Below, in pieces: positions 53,095 through 64,000 of a stretch of 64,000 bases of DNA (positions within the stretch are counted from its first letter, which is position 1; every line of letters starts with the position of its first letter). Made by a program: the position numbers and the translations under genes. The notes beneath the pieces are model-generated. The model was given only the letters and a program-made list of their open reading frames with translations, was not told where the DNA came from and did no database searches. Source of the DNA: Anaeramoeba flamelloides (Eukaryota > Metamonada > Anaeramoebidae); NCBI GenBank assembly GCA_027625915.1, contig JANTQA010000032.1, forward strand, positions 14,648,001 through 14,712,000. Direction: 5' to 3'.

Positions 53095-53785
53095 TTTGTT
53101 TCAGTCAAAGGCCTAACATTTTTTTCAAATATCAAGTATTTTTTATAAATGACCTTTGAAGATGAAATAAGAAATAGGTCAAATAATAAGCATCTCAGAG
53201 AATAGTTGATATCGCCTTAAATAAAACTAATGTTACAATATATTTTCTTCAAAATAGAAAAACCCAAATTCTTCAGTACCTATTGAAATAAAAATCAATT
53301 TTCATTTTGATCTTCAATTGAAGATCCCACAAAAATTTAATAGAAATCAATTTAGACTTCATTTTACATACTTTTCTTTTAGAAACCAAGTCCCCAAACG
53401 AAGTATGTTGGAATTTGTGGTCTTTATTTGAAAAAGGAAATGAAAATAAAGTGAAAATTTTTCACATTTATTAAACAAATATCAAGATCGAAGATCCAAA
53501 TAAAAATTCCAATAGAAATTAAAATGATTTTTGGATAATCCTTTTTATTTTCTCAATACCCTCCGAAAACACACCTTTTTCCAAGTGAGTTAAAATCTTA
53601 CAATACAAAAAAAATTTTCAAATAAAAAAAAAAAAATTAGTATAAAAAAAAAATAATCATTAGTAAAAAATTATTTCAATTTTGGAATTCCATAAATAAT
53701 GTTTTTCTTCTAAAAACCATTAAAACTCCTTGAACATGGTGTAATTCACTCACGGTAACTGGGCTCCTTTGACAGGAAAATCGTT
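53095..53785. mobile_element. Decayed GGGGCCC-type element enclosing a CTGG-type MITE
   Basis: Left end TTTCAGTCAAAGGCCTAACA and right end ACTGGGCTCCTTTGACAGG are inverted relatives of the 8370-8895 terminus. Inside, 53300-53510 carries the reverse CTGG-type MITE (CCAAGTCCCCAAACGAAGTA, then AAAGTGAAAATTTTTCACAT). Confidence 0.45.
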
Positions 53786-53789
53786 TATA

Positions 53790-55090
53790 TTATCAAAATT
53801 CCATGAATTCAATTTCTTGAGGTTATTATGTATATTATTTCCAGTGGTACTACCTTTTTTAAAAGTCTATTGTGGTTAAAAGAGGTGTTTTTTCGGTAAA
53901 ATATATAAAAGAAATATTATAAACTATTTTCATTTCATTCAAATTTGAGATATTTAGTTGAATAGATGTTGACTGATAGTTTTAAAAAACAAATTCTGTC
54001 AACTATATTTTTCTCTATTCTTTAAAATTCTTGTAAAAAAACAGAAGTTTCCTTTTTTTACGGGATTCAAAAGAATCGAGTAAAATTTTCTTAATTTTAC
54101 TTGATTTTTTAAATTCTTGTAACCAAATGTGTGTTTTCTCAGTTTTCCAAAATTTAAGAGAGTATAGTAAAATACCAAGATCAGATTCTAATTTTTAAAA
54201 TTTCTGGAAAATTTAATTTAAAGAGTGTCAAAAGTGTATAAAAAGCTATAGAGTATCTATGTGATTTAAATTCAAGAAATAAATTGAAAATTTAAGAAAT
54301 TTTTGGTTATTTCACAAATTATAAAAAAAGGAAGAGCGCTTTTCCAGAATTCAATAGAAAAAGAAAAATCAAAAATTATACAAAGTTTTTTAAAAATTCA
54401 GGAAAAGTGCCGTTCTTCTTTTATAATTTGAGAAATAAACCGAAATATTATTTAATTTAGGGTTTATTTCAAAATTAAAAAAAATAACAAAGGATTAGTA
54501 GTTTTTCCAAAATTCAAAAGAATTTTGTAAAATCTATATTATTTTCCTCTATTTTTTAAAATTCTGGAAAACCTAATGAAAATTTTCATTCAATTGCCAT
54601 CAAGTGACTAGGTTTTCTTGAAGTTTTCTGTTATATTTGTGAAGTTTTACAGGTTTTTTTACTTGTTGAAATAAACCGAAAATTTATTAAAATTTTCTAT
54701 TTATTTCAAAAAGTAATAAAAACCTAAAGAAAATATATCGATTTTCCAAATAAACAGAAAAATCAAGAAAACCTAACAGCTATTTTTCAAAATATAAAAG
54801 AATGGAGAAAAATCAAAAATTTTACTCAATTCTTTTGAATTTTGGAAAATATAACAACATTTTTTTTTAATTTTTGAAATAAACCAAAAATTTTTTAAAT
54901 TTTCTATTTATTACATAAATTAAAAAATGCATTTCACAAAAATGAAATAAATTTAGTTATAATATAATATAACGAATTATACACTTATTATCAAAATACT
55001 TCATTTTCGATTGGAAAGATATCTTTAGTAATTAAAATACTTTTGAAAAATACTAAAATAACCTCTGAACTGTAAATACACAAGTTTTCT
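53790..55090 (+). repeat. Hairpin-unit array, cluster 5, with conserved flanks
   Basis: Left flank 53790-53990 matches 23755-24000. The array (53995-54930) holds at least five AATTCAAAAGAAT-type palindromes (about 54050-54120, 54140-54200, 54340-54410, 54500-54560, 54790-54850). It also holds AAATAAACC(G/A)AAA-type palindromes (54270-54330, 54425-54480, 54660-54715, 54870-54925), with CCTAACAG and AAGTGACTAGG joints. Right flank 54940-55085 matches 24650-24800 weakly. Confidence 0.65.
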
Positions 55091-55091
55091 A

Positions 55092-55287
55092 GAGTCAATT
55101 CAACTTTTATGATATAAACTCTCAACAAAATTTAAGGTGCAATTAAATCTCAAATTAAGGCATATTTTTTGGAATTTTTTTTTTCACAAATTATTTTATT
55201 AAAATTCAATTTTTGAGCCATAATTAGGAATCTTTCTTGTGCTTTAAATTTGCTTAAAAGTTTGTGACTTAACTGTAGAACTAATTG
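55092..55287. mobile_element. Palindromic MITE, copy 6 (most diverged)
   Basis: Starts GAGTCAATTCAACTTTTATG and ends GTAGAACTAATTG with TA on both sides. It lies exactly at the right edge of hairpin cluster 5. Confidence 0.65.
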
Positions 55288-57480
55288 TATTGTAAATTGG
55301 GACTTAGAATTGAAATGTACTTATCCAAACAAAGCTACTAATAATTTCCAATTTACGTCCTTTGAAATAGTTTCAAAAAAAAACCAAAATAAGAATCAAT
55401 GAAGAGACTTGTTAAATCCTAATTTCAGGATTAAAGAAAAATATTTATAATATTTTAGAAATAAAAAGATAATTCTTATTTTTTAGTTCAGAAATTATTA
55501 ATATAAAATCTTTAATAAAATAGATTATTAAAACCAAAATATTTAAAAAAGTGAAAATTTTTGTAACGTAAATTCATCTAGAATTCACAAATTATAATAT
55601 AGATTTCTAAAAAAAAAAAATTCAAAAAAGAAATATTTTATTAAGTAATACACATGTATATGTCCGTAAAAACGGATTTATCTCAATTTATATTAATAAA
55701 AGCCAAAAATTTATTATTTAAAATAGTTTTTTATTAAATAATTGAATCTACTACTGGTATTATCAGTAAAATAATTTAATTTTTCAAGTAAAAAATATGT
55801 TACACAAATATATTCATTATGAATAATATTTTGAAATTTAATAAATATTGAAAATACAATCTAAAAGATGGAAGTTAAGTGGATATATGCATTGTCTCGG
55901 ATATTTTCAACTCTGTTATCCTGTAACGTCCTTGAAGTTTTGTAAATGAATTTCTGTAAAATAATTTTAAGAAAAATTTCATTTAATATTTTACTAGCAA
56001 ACCGAAATTATTGTGTATGCATCAAGAAGATGGTTCGAATTTTTTTTTTTTTTAAATATTTAACTACTTTTCATATTGAAAAAAAAAAAAGAATTTTTAT
56101 ATGAATATTGTCAAATTTTTATAGATGTATGTTTTTTAATTATATGGGGAAATATTAAAATAATCAAACACGTTATCTTTATGATATAAGAAACCAGAAT
56201 GATCCCTTAAAAAAAACAATTATTCAAAAAAAAAAATGGGACAAGATAAATATTTGAATATCTGACTTTAAAAAAAGATATATAAATGGATAATGAAAAA
56301 AAGATCAAAGACTTCAAAGGGATATAAAATAATCTAAAAAATTTTGTATTTATCATCAGTTTTAAATGAAGGGTTGTGTTTCTGTTATATAATGTGTATG
56401 TTATTTTTCAATTCAATATTCAAATTAAATTTTTTTAAGATTCTCAATTGCAATAAAAAACAATCACAAAAATAGATTTCTTCGGTTCATCTATGAAAAA
56501 AAATTCAAAATTCTAAAAAAAAAGATGAAAGTTTTGAATTTTAAAAAATCAAAATTTAAATTGAAAAAAAATCTTTATCATTTCTGATTTTGTATTTACA
56601 ATGGCTATATTTTCTTTGATCTAAAACAAAGTGGTTTCTGTCAGTAAAGAAATAAAATTAATTCTATTCAATCTAATTTTACAGTTATTTTGAAATCTTC
56701 TTTATTTGACAGGATAATACTTTTTTATCATTCTTTTCAATAAAAATATCTCATTTGAGAAATGAAAAATATGAAAAAAATGAAAAAAAAAATCTTTGAT
56801 ATCTTAAAAAGTACCAAAGAGCAATATTTCAAAAAAAAAATAGTGCTTTTCTAATTAGAATACACGATCAATTAAATTTGGAAATTGTGTGTCACTCTTT
56901 GGCACTTTTTTTGAAAAAATTTACTAGTTTTTCATTATAACTTGATGGAGATCAATTGTACTTCAGATGTTAAATGGTTTTTAATATAGGATTTCGATCA
57001 TAAGAAATTTATTAACAATTAATTTTCAATTTCAGAAAATTTTTTTTTACTATAATAACTCAGTTGTTAATAATTAAAGTTTGGTATTTATACCCAGAGT
57101 AATTTAAAAAATCAAAAATTATTTGATCTTTTAATTTTCTTGAAAATAAATATATAATTGTAATTATACTTAAAATATTTCTTTATCTTTATCTATTAAA
57201 TATTTTGATTTACTGTTTATGTCTTTTAAATTCAAGATTACATTTGAGATGTTATTTCTTATTATAAACTATACAATATTAACAGAGAGATTCCCTTAAA
57301 AATAAAAAATATTCCACAAGTATTTCTATTTTTTTTGATCCAAAAAATCTCTTCAAAAAAGGATCAAACCCTTTTAACTGAAAATGCCATTGGAAAAATA
57401 AATTTTTTTAAAAATGATAACTCATTTCTCTAAAGTTGATAAATTAGATTTTTTATCATGTTTAATAGTACCCTTATTTA
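55288..57480. other. AT-rich spacer
   Basis: Mostly featureless. Repeat H (56815-56955) lies here. A minus-strand patch at 55880-55966, preceded by TTATTTTACAG, is open in two frames (KFIYKTSRTLQDNRVENIRD... and FTKLQGRYRITELKISETMH...) and slightly GC-richer than its surroundings. It could be an exon, but I cannot join it to anything. Confidence 0.35.
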
Positions 57481-57843
57481 AAAAGTTCTCAATTACCTTT
57501 TGGGGGAAAAAAAAAAAGACTATTCTAAAATCTATGTAAAAAAATATGAATTGCTTATCATTTTGTCAAATTTGAACAGGAAACACCAATTTGATCACCC
57601 AAAAAACAATTATAAACATTTTATAACTCGAATTCAAGAAAGGAATAATTCGCTATTTCTTTTATTTCTTCTTATTTTATCTTTTTTTTTTTTTTTTTTC
57701 ACAACTTGCTTTAAATCGATTACCTCAAGCCTTTTTCTTTCAAAAAAAGTTTCCCTTCGTAAACAAAATAAAATAATCCAACCACACTTTTTAAATAATT
57801 CTCTTTTGAGTATCCAAAATTCAGAAAGGTTTTCACAATTAAT
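57481..57843 (+). promoter_or_regulatory. 5' flank and leader of the Gln/Asn-rich gene
   Basis: Contains a 15-base T run at about 57680-57700, then a C-containing leader (57710-57843). The open frame across this stretch is AT-driven and overlaps the start codon of the real gene by four bases; not called. Confidence 0.35.
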
Positions 57844-59667
57844 ATGAATCTCGAGGGAAAAAAAACAAAAAATAAAAAAAAAAATAAAAAAGGTTCTTTG
57901 CAGAAAAAAACAAACAAAAATAATAAAAACAATTTGGACAATGCAAATAATCTAAAAACGATAAGAAAACAAACCAAACATAAACAACAGCCATCAGTTT
58001 GGACACAAATGAGTTTAACTAAAAAAATAACAGAAAAAAAAAAAAAAAAAGTTAACAACAAAAACACCAGAAAAAGCAAAAAACAAAAAACTACCAACAG
58101 CCCAAATTCAAAAAATGATCATAAAAAACAGATAGCCCAAACAACAAAGACAACCAAACTTCAAACAACAAACCAAGATGAGCAAAGCCCACCAAAGTTG
58201 TCAATGGCGCAACTGCTAAGACAACAAAACAAACAAACAACAAAAAATATAAAAAAAAACAAAAAGAAAATTCCAAACAAGGAACAACAAAAAAAAAAGC
58301 CAAACAAAAAAAGCACTCAAAACCTAAATAAAGCCACCAAAAAAAAGAATGTTACTAACAGTGATCAAATTGAGAACCAGGTTGAGCAAGAAAATATTAA
58401 TGTTTCCCACCAAATTGAAAATGAAGACAATAATAGCATTAACAAAACAAAAACAAAAACAAAAACAAATAATACCTCCAATTCTTTATTAAAAGAAAAC
58501 AACACAGTTGATCTCAGTTTGATGTTTGGTAAACAAATGAATTTGAATAATAAGAAATCTGCAAATGAAAAAGGTATTTCAAAAAAACCAAACCAAAATA
58601 AGAAAACTTCAAAGGTTATTTATGCCGAAGACTTGGAAGAAGAAATTTTTTTAAATCAACAGAACCAAGACAAGACAGAGAAAAATTACCAAGAATCAAA
58701 TGAAGATTATTATGGTGAAGAAGCATACGATGAAAATGGAGAGCACAATAACGAATATGAATACAATCAAGAGCAATACGATCAAGAAGAGGAAGAGGAG
58801 AGTAACTATAATGAAGAATATAACGAAGAATTCCAAGACAACGAGCAACAAGAAGAAAATGATGAAAACGACAGCGACGATAATGATAATGATAATGATC
58901 AAGATCAAGAAGGGTATGTTTCTCAAAATAACAATTTTAATCAAAAATCACAATACACAACAAACGATCAATCACTTAACTTCCAAAAGCAGAGTTATAA
59001 TAACCAATATGGAAAAAATGAGAATACATTTAATAATAATCAAAGTTATACATTTGGAAAGACAAACCAATATAATAATACAAATAATTTTTTCCAATTC
59101 GGAAGAAATTATAATAACTTTTCAAATCAAGAACAGAAATTCAATCCAAGGCAATACTGGCCAGAACAACAAAAGCAAACACAAACACATACACAGACAC
59201 AGTTTCAACCAAATCAATTTACTTCAAAAACATTTGGATATTTTACAAAACAAAAATTTCCATATCAACAAAATAATTGGGCTACACCAAGAAATAATAA
59301 CAATTTCCAGCCTATGGGTGGATTCAATCAAAACCAAAACCAAAACCAAACACAAAAAGAAAATACATTTTCAACACAAAATGGTATGAATAATATTTCA
59401 GGATATAATAAATTTTTTAATCCCTATTTTAATAATTTACAATCCGAACAATATCGAAGGCCAAATAGTTTATATGGCCAATATGAAAACAGAACAAATT
59501 CCTCAACACAGGGTTATTATTTACCACAACAATACCCAAATTTTCAAAATAATAAACAGAATTATCCACAGAGCCGCATTCAACAAACACAAACACGAAC
59601 ACAAACACAAGACAACCAATATAAGCAGCAACAATTTAATTTCTCCACTAATAATGAAAAAAAATAA
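57844..59667 (+). CDS. Lys-rich, acidic, Gln/Asn-rich prion-like protein, 607 residues
   Basis: Single exon. Residues 1-210 are Lys/Asn-rich and basic, with short non-repetitive islands such as PSVWTQMSLTKKI (about 49-61) and SPPKLSMAQLLRQQN. Residues 258-268 (VIYAEDLEEEI) form a hydrophobic-acidic island. Residues about 270-360 are very acidic with Tyr, Glu and Asp (YGEEAYDENGEHNNEYEYNQ). Residues 361-607 are a Gln/Asn/Tyr/Phe-rich prion-like tail with TQTQTHTQTQ-type repeats. No folded domain, signal peptide or membrane span. The islands look like short linear binding motifs, and together with the prion-like tail suggest a condensate or mRNP scaffold; this is inference. The expected alternative is that it is simply a low-complexity protein of unknown role. 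Confidence 0.85.
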   Translation: MNLEGKKTKNKKKNKKGSLQKKTNKNNKNNLDNANNLKTIRKQTKHKQQPSVWTQMSLTKKITEKKKKKVNNKNTRKSKKQKTTNSPNSKNDHKKQIAQTTKTTKLQTTNQDEQSPPKLSMAQLLRQQNKQTTKNIKKNKKKIPNKEQQKKKPNKKSTQNLNKATKKKNVTNSDQIENQVEQENINVSHQIENEDNNSINKTKTKTKTNNTSNSLLKENNTVDLSLMFGKQMNLNNKKSANEKGISKKPNQNKKTSKVIYAEDLEEEIFLNQQNQDKTEKNYQESNEDYYGEEAYDENGEHNNEYEYNQEQYDQEEEEESNYNEEYNEEFQDNEQQEENDENDSDDNDNDNDQDQEGYVSQNNNFNQKSQYTTNDQSLNFQKQSYNNQYGKNENTFNNNQSYTFGKTNQYNNTNNFFQFGRNYNNFSNQEQKFNPRQYWPEQQKQTQTHTQTQFQPNQFTSKTFGYFTKQKFPYQQNNWATPRNNNNFQPMGGFNQNQNQNQTQKENTFSTQNGMNNISGYNKFFNPYFNNLQSEQYRRPNSLYGQYENRTNSSTQGYYLPQQYPNFQNNKQNYPQSRIQQTQTRTQTQDNQYKQQQFNFSTNNEKK

Positions 59668-60016
59668 ATATTAATTTAATTTAATAGATCAAACAAAATC
59701 ACAATTAATATCTAATATAGAATATATTTATTAATACATTGATAATATATAGCAAAATATAATTTCTCAAAAAAAAAAAGTTGAAACATTACAACTAGTA
59801 AAATTATTATATTATTTAAAAAATTTTTTTGTGTAAAAATTTATATTTTTTTTTTTATTTAGTTTTTTATTAATTTACATTATAAAAATTAACTTTAAAC
59901 ACGTTTCTCTTGAAAACGGAATAGAATATAATAAAGATCACAAAATCAACTTTTTAATGTTTGTTGTTATTTTAATTTGTTATTCTTATCTTCAAACAAT
60001 TATAAATTGTGTGGTC
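59668..60016. other. 3' flank of the Gln/Asn-rich gene
   Basis: AT-rich, no further feature. The stop TAA is followed by ATATTAATTTAATTTAATAG; a consensus polyadenylation site cannot be fixed. Confidence 0.35.
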
Positions 60017-61533
60017 AATATATATATCCCTTAGCACCCCAAATAACCTAAAAACATTTCAAACAAAAATTTTAATTTGAAATGTTATCAAAGGATAATA
60101 AGGTATAGAATTAATAAACAATTATCCTAGAAAGAAAATTTTATAATTAAAAATTGTATAGTTACTTAAAATAAAAAAATAACTTGAAAAAAAATTTCAA
60201 ACATCGGGAATTTTTTTTTGGTTATTGTGATTTTGATTATTTTTCCAAGCAAATTTTGTCTAAATTTTTTTTTTTTTTTTGAAAAGTTTGTCTAGACATC
60301 AAAAACCTCTTAGTTTTAATATTTAAAACACATCATACTTTACTGGAAATTTTTTGGGTCCCTTTACACCCCAAAATTGCCTAAAATGCTTGATTAAATA
60401 ATTAATTCATTATAAAAGATATTATAACATCACATCGAAAATTTGTTTTATCTACTGATTACCATTCAATATCACAATCTATATTAGATTCTAAATAATT
60501 TAAAAATAAAAAAACATATAAATTAAATTAGAAAAAAAAATCAAATTTTTGTTCATTGCAAAATTTTACAATTTTTTCAACAAGATTTTTTTTCAATTTT
60601 AAATGATTTGGCCAATAGTTCGAGTCAGATTAATAATTGTTTTTTTTTTTTTTATTTTTTACAATTTTTTAATTTTTGACTTTTTAAAATCTAGACATAA
60701 AATAAACAATATTATTGAATTAGAGACCATATATCAGAACTTATTTAACAAGATCTGTATTAATTTATTAAGGAAAAATCCAAATATCGCAAATATATTT
60801 TTATTCAAATTTTTACCAATAACAAAATGCAATAAAAAAATTTTGGTTTCTGTGATTATTTTATTATATTGTAATAATATTTAAGAGTTATTTTTTATTT
60901 TATTTTAAATTTATGTATAAATATTTTATCGATTAAAAAGTAATTTATATTTGTTTTATTCCAATTTAATAAATTGAAATTATTTTATATTTTTTTTTTT
61001 TTTTTTGATTTTCAATTATTGTCTATTGCTTAAATAAAAGTTTTAGAAAATTAATCATATTAAAAATTTAATTTTGGCCTAAAGAAATAATTTTCATTTT
61101 ACTCTTAATTGGATATTTATTGAAATTTTTTCTAAAAAAAAAAATTAAATTTCAAAGTAATTTATTTTTTTATTTATTTGTTATATGATAAAATAAGCAA
61201 AATTTTTTGGTGGTTATTATTAATAAATTAACGTGTTGAGTTTTGAATTACTATTACTGTAATAAAATTTCTGATTTAAAAAAATAAAATAAAAATAAAA
61301 ATCTTTAAAAAAAATGTAAAAATGAATAATTATTATTTTTTTTTTCAATTTCAAAAAAAAAATCAATAACTTAACTGCTTTATCTTTGAACTATTTTGAC
61401 TTTTTATTATAATTCAAATCTTGATTAAAGACAAATAAGAAAATTAATCTATTAGTAGATCAATATCATTTTAAATCTAATTTAAAAAACTTGATGAATT
61501 TTAGGCAAATCCGGGGTGCTAAGGGATATAAAC
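60017..61533. mobile_element. ~1.5-kb terminal-inverted-repeat element
   Basis: Left end ATATCCCTTAGCACCCCAAA then TAACCTAAAA; right end TTTTAGGCAAATCCGGGGTG then CTAAGGGATATAAA, an inverted repeat of about 30 bases with few mismatches, flanked by TATA-like DNA. A second GTCCCTTTACACCCCAAAAT word at 60358 repeats the terminus. The only sizeable frame (60603-60884) is Ile/Phe-rich and unlike a transposase, so the element is probably non-autonomous or decayed. Confidence 0.55.
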
Positions 61534-61539
61534 CCCATT

Positions 61540-61740
61540 CCAAAAATTTGGACACACCCAAAATCAAAAATAGGTAAAAAAAACTCAATTTTATTATATT
61601 TTTCCAAACCTAATACAAAAAACATTTTAGGTTACCCAATATTAATATTTTAATAAGTAATCATTTTAATCCAAATAAAAGAAAAAAATATAAAACCAAA
61701 AAATACAGTACCAGTGTGTCCAAAATAATGAAACGATCTG
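61540..61740. mobile_element. ~200-bp element with TTGGACACAC ends
   Basis: TTCCAAAAATTTGGACACAC at the left and AGTGTGTCCAAAATAATG at the right are inverted. GTGTGTCCAAA-type ends are common among Tc1/mariner elements. It directly abuts the 1.5-kb element. Confidence 0.4.
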
Positions 61741-64000
61741 AACAAAAAATGTATTGGTAAATTTGTTGAAATTTCACCAACAATTGTTGATCGATCAGAT
61801 GATAAAATATTATCTACCAATTGTATATGATTTTTCTATTTTAACAAATCCAACACTGACCTTCTATCAACTTTGGAAAAAAAATTTCAGATCTAACGAA
61901 ACAGAGGTTTCATAGCTGTAAAAAAGGGAAATGAAAACAAAACAAAAAAGACAAAAAATGAAATACTTTGTAAAATCAAAATTCTTTCCAAATTGAATAT
62001 AAAGTGCGGTTTTGTTATTCTTTCAACTGTTTAATCGTGCCAAAATTTTTGGAATTTAGTTTATACTCAAAAATAATTTCGAAAAAAAACTTTGGGAAAC
62101 ATAATTGAACTACCTTGAAATTAATTTCATTCAAAAGAATTAAATTAAAATATATTACTGTTTTCCTTTTTTGTATGTTTTTTTTTTTTTTTTTTGGGAG
62201 ATAAATTTCAATTTTTCGATATTTAGAAATTCGTTTAATGATTTCTCTCTTTAGAGATACAATATAAATCAGAAATTTCAAAATACCGTGTAGTATTACC
62301 GAGGAACATGAGTGAAAAAAGCAAGAAAAAATTTAAATCTAATGCTTTTAGTTATTTAAATATAAAATAGGAAATAGGAAAGATTGAGAATTTTTTTTTT
62401 TTAATATTTTGTTAAACTTGAGAATCTTTTTCTTCAAATTTGTTTTAGGTTAGTAATTCTAATTCTTTGTGATAATACAATTCAACAAAAACCATTCGTA
62501 AATTATCTCAAATACAGAAGCACAAAATTTTTAATAATTTTTTAAGGGGAATAATATTGTTAATAATTTCCTTTCTTGTTCTATTATAAAATCTCACTTA
62601 ATGTTGCATTTTTTATTCGATCTAGTACTTTTTTAAATAAAATTATCCTATTTTAATAAGCAAATGTTAAAATTTGAATAATTAATTAGTTTAATTGAAG
62701 ATGGGTGAAAAAAATTATATTAGTGGTTCTATTTTTAGGAAAGGATCTCAAGGTTTTAAAAATAAAATAAAAAAATTTTTCCCAAAAGAAAGTAATTTTT
62801 TAAAATAAATTTTATTACAATTTATCAAAAGTGAAATGTGTTCACTCAAATCAACAAAATTAATTGTTATTTTTATCTAGATATGTAATCAATTTTTAAC
62901 CCATCCTTTAAGGGGTAAAAAACTATTAGGTTATCCTTGTTAATTTAATAATAAATACAAAAAATAATAATAATAATAATAATAAATAAAATACAAAATA
63001 TACAAATTGAAGCTCCAATTAAAGGTATGATCACTATAAGTTTCAAGATTACCTTTCAAACTATTTTTAAGAAATTTTTTATTATTTTCCATATTTATGA
63101 TCCATTTTTCCTCATTTTAAAAAGTTCAAAGTACAAAAATATTTCGAAAATAGTTCAATAAAAAATTGTTTTCTTTGAAGATGAAAGAACTCTTATTATC
63201 TCTAAAAAAGAGAATTATTCTACAAAAAAATATACTTTTCAAAATAAAAAAAAATTCATTTTAGAAATAACTCTGTATAAAAAATCAACTAAATTTCAAA
63301 AAAAGATATTAAAAATATAAAATATTATATAATTTATTCGTTTTAAAACAGATTTTATAATTAATTATAACTTAATGTTTAGCAAAAAAAAATATGAGAA
63401 AAAAAATAAAACCAAGAAATTTAAAATTTTTCCCAAAATATATTTTTAAAAACCTCTTAAATTATACTGTTTACATAAAAGAAAACTTATTCATCTGATT
63501 ATTTATAATCAATAATAAATATCACAATCTTAATTATTTTAATGGCTGGTTCTTAGATTAAATATTTAAAAAAAAAATCAATAAATTTGACTCTTCTAAA
63601 ACACTTTTTAATGTATTTTTGAACAAGAAAAACTAAATTAAAAAGAATGATATTAATAAAAAAAAAAAAAAAATAAGAAATATTGTCAAAAAAAATAATT
63701 AATAATAACACTTCTTTATTTATACTCCAAATATTTGAAAAAAAAATATCATAAAATCTTCAAAATTTTTAACCAATATAATAAATCGATCGAAAATAAA
63801 AAAAAGTATCAATTTTTTGGGAGATCTTCAATTATCCACGATTTGTTATATTTTTCTTGTATTTCTAAAATCAGATCGAAATTTGAAAGATTATTTGTTC
63901 TTACAAACTCTCACAAATCTACAAAAAGCGAGATTTTATAAACTCTTTTTACAAATTTTTCTTTTTAGTTTTTCTATTCCAAAAACCCAAACAAATCCAA
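61741..64000. other. AT-rich DNA with repeat G copy 3 and an AAT microsatellite
   Basis: 61745-62050 carries a diverged repeat G (AAATTTGTTGAAATTTCACC, TTGTTGATCGATCAGATG). An (AAT)n tract lies at about 62965-62985. The rest, including several AT-driven open frames, shows no supportable gene. Confidence 0.4.

Noticed and set aside
57720-59674. Frames overlapping the Gln/Asn-rich gene in other frames and on the other strand
   Set aside because: Shadow frames of a low-complexity CDS; Ile/Thr- or Phe/Val-rich without independent start or domain.
60603-60884. 93-codon Ile/Phe-rich frame inside the 1.5-kb element
   Set aside because: Composition is that expected from AT-rich DNA and it lacks DDE or HTH-like motifs, so it is not called as a transposase.
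1-64000. CRISPR arrays, riboswitches, bacterial-type operons or ribosome binding sites
   Set aside because: No regularly spaced direct repeats of that kind, and the intron, tRNA and LINE content marks the DNA as eukaryotic nuclear; repeats here are palindromic and dispersed.
1-64000. LTR retroelement, endogenous virus or Polinton
   Set aside because: No paired long terminal repeats, integrase, protease, capsid or protein-primed polymerase motifs were seen; all reverse-transcriptase traces belong to LINE-type elements.

Overview
The window is a very A+T-rich eukaryotic chromosome segment, probably from a protist. By eye, well over four fifths of the bases are A or T, with long A and T runs. 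Proteins are rich in Asn, Lys, Glu and Gln, spliceosomal GT-AG introns are present, and two nuclear-type tRNA genes with internal A/B boxes and oligo-T terminators are recognisable. The Asn/Lys/Glu-rich, single-exon, coiled-coil style of the long proteins recalls anaerobic amoeboflagellates such as Anaeramoeba, or other AT-rich amoebae. That taxonomic guess is an inference only. Gene density is low, and most of the DNA is repeats: small inverted-repeat elements, palindromes, decayed LINE fragments and arrays of hairpin units. I see no LTR, retroviral or Polinton-like element.

Layout. 0-4.2 kb: decayed LINE copies placed tail to tail around a hairpin array. 4.27-12.4 kb: a three-exon FAF1-like UBX-domain gene (+ strand) whose second intron is about 6.8 kb and is filled with small transposons. 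12.4-25 kb: repeats, LINE remains, a tRNA-Asn (21.2 kb, - strand), several coding-like scraps and a nested palindrome. 25.3-28.1 kb: a 931-residue coiled-coil protein (- strand, single exon). 28-32.6 kb: AT-rich repeats. 32.6-38.6 kb: a three-exon TRAPPC5 (Trs31/Bet3 family) gene on the - strand. Its exons 2 and 3 are too short to stand out as ORFs, and its first intron is about 5.3 kb. 38.6-44 kb: element relics and a roughly 310-bp tandem repeat. 44.1-46.0 kb: a near-perfect 31-bp hairpin, a probable three-exon small membrane protein (+), and tRNA-Lys (-). 46-57.5 kb: hairpin arrays with nested palindromic MITEs, a long-armed inverted repeat and one small basic ORF (-). 57.8-59.7 kb: a 607-residue Lys-rich, acidic, Gln/Asn-rich prion-like protein (+). 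60-64 kb: a 1.5-kb terminal-inverted-repeat element and AT-rich DNA.

No operon-like cooperation is seen. The recognisable host genes are independent housekeeping functions: a p97/Cdc48 adaptor, a TRAPP vesicle-tethering subunit and two tRNAs, plus two long low-complexity proteins of unknown role. The most unusual signals are (1) five dispersed arrays of two alternating, roughly 60-bp palindromes, some with shared flanks, interlocked with LINE fragments; (2) two housekeeping genes with introns of 5-7 kb that act as transposon sinks, beside introns of only about 105-135 bp; and (3) the 44.1-kb hairpin, which has the shape of a small-RNA precursor. All exon joins are my own by-eye predictions.
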